From contig CACYDL010000085.1 in assembly GCA_902773195.1 (NCBI GenBank), positions 1 through 16,513 on the forward strand: a stretch of DNA of 16,513 nucleotides, in the 5' to 3' direction. This stretch comes from an uncultured Lachnospiraceae bacterium (GTDB lineage Bacteria > Bacillota_A > Clostridia > Lachnospirales > Lachnospiraceae). Position 1 is the first letter of the stretch. Each line of letters opens with the position of its first letter. Shown here one piece after another: positions 15,108 to 16,513 of the stretch. The position numbers and the translations under genes were made by a program. The notes beneath the pieces were generated by a model, which saw only the letters and a program-made list of their open reading frames with translations, was not told where the DNA came from and did not search any database.

Positions 15108-15605
15108 ATGGATACATTTATCTTATCACTGCTTGTTGACAACGCCTCGGGCGTCCTCACCAGGATCGCCGGCCTTTTCTCGAGACGGGCCTACAATATC
15201 GACAGCCTTACGGTAGGCGTGACTTCCAATCCGAATATCTCCCGCATGACGATCATGAGCCGCGGGGACGACAGGGTGCTTCACCTGATCGTCGAGCAGC
15301 TCAGAAAGCAGGAGGACGTGCTGGACATCAAGGTTCTCGAGAGGGGCAAGTCCGTCGTCCGCGAGGAGATCCTCGTGAAGGTGAGGGCCGACGCGAGGAC
15401 CAGGAGGGACATCATCGGGATCGCCGATATTTTCCGCGCGAACATCGTCGACGTGCAGAAGGACTCGCTGATCGTGGAGCTGACGGGCTCGCAGTCGAAG
15501 CTCGCCGCCCTGCTCGACATGCTGAGCGACTACGAGATCCTCGAGATCGCGAGGACCGGCGTCACGGGCCTCTCCCGCGGAGCGGCGGACGTCGTCTATC
15601 TGTGA
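15108..15605 (+). CDS. ilvN: Acetolactate synthase, small regulatory subunit
   Basis: This subunit activates the catalytic subunit of acetolactate synthase and gives it feedback control by valine; the complex makes acetolactate or acetohydroxybutyrate for valine, leucine and isoleucine. The 165-residue protein has an N-terminal ACT domain (about 4-75), with the family phrase LLVDNASGVLTRIAGLFSRR followed by YNIDSLTVG. The C-terminal ALS small-subunit domain (about 80-160) contains DIFRANIVDV and DSLIVELTG. The ATG at 15108 has GGAAGGGAG with a 6-bp gap. The catalytic partner ilvB is not in this window: upstream is the membrane protein and downstream is ilvC. It begins a new transcript from the promoter at 14997-15024 and is probably co-transcribed with ilvC across a 99-bp gap. 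Confidence 0.94.
   Translation: MDTFILSLLVDNASGVLTRIAGLFSRRAYNIDSLTVGVTSNPNISRMTIMSRGDDRVLHLIVEQLRKQEDVLDIKVLERGKSVVREEILVKVRADARTRRDIIGIADIFRANIVDVQKDSLIVELTGSQSKLAALLDMLSDYEILEIARTGVTGLSRGAADVVYL

Positions 15606-16513
<908 letters not shown>

Overview
The window is high-GC DNA from a Gram-positive clostridium, most likely a member of the Lachnospiraceae. Supporting signs are purine-rich Shine-Dalgarno sites before almost every gene, frequent TTG starts, a cell-wall L,D-transpeptidase of the clostridial type, a TraX-like membrane protein, and the gene family mix. Genus or species cannot be read from it. Almost every base is coding. The longest gene-free stretch is about 140 bp, and no tRNA, rRNA, CRISPR or insertion sequence was seen.

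Layout. (1) 1-4226, plus strand: asd (aspartate-semialdehyde dehydrogenase), topB (topoisomerase III) and a left-handed beta-helix transferase-like protein whose start overlaps the topB stop. (2) 4179-4934, minus strand: a TraX-family membrane protein whose 3' end runs 48 bp into the beta-helix gene. It diverges from nth (5076-5717), a complete iron-sulfur endonuclease III. (3) 5845-15000, plus strand: a nine-gene run behind a promoter with a perfect TATAAT. Its order is L,D-transpeptidase, orphan HicB-like protein, CYTH phosphohydrolase-like protein, dtd (D-aminoacyl-tRNA deacylase), VWA-like protein, MoxR-type AAA+ ATPase, cytoplasmic leucine-rich-repeat protein, DUF815-type ATPase, and a single-pass membrane protein with an outside domain. 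(4) 15108 to the right edge: ilvN and ilvC (cut by the window end) behind a near-consensus promoter whose -35 box overlaps the stop codon of the preceding gene.

How the genes work together. asd and ilvN/ilvC are amino-acid biosynthesis (aspartate family; branched chain). topB, nth and dtd are DNA or translation maintenance. The part without a clear textbook function is the five-gene set at 8668-15000. It pairs a metal-binding VWA protein with a MoxR ATPase, a combination known elsewhere as a chaperone or metal-insertion machine. It adds a second, unrelated ATPase, a leucine-rich-repeat protein without a signal peptide, and a membrane protein with a solute-binding-like outer domain. Spacing of 10, 48, -4, 18 and 10 bp argues for one functional unit. 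It is the best candidate here for an undescribed system, but its role is inference only.
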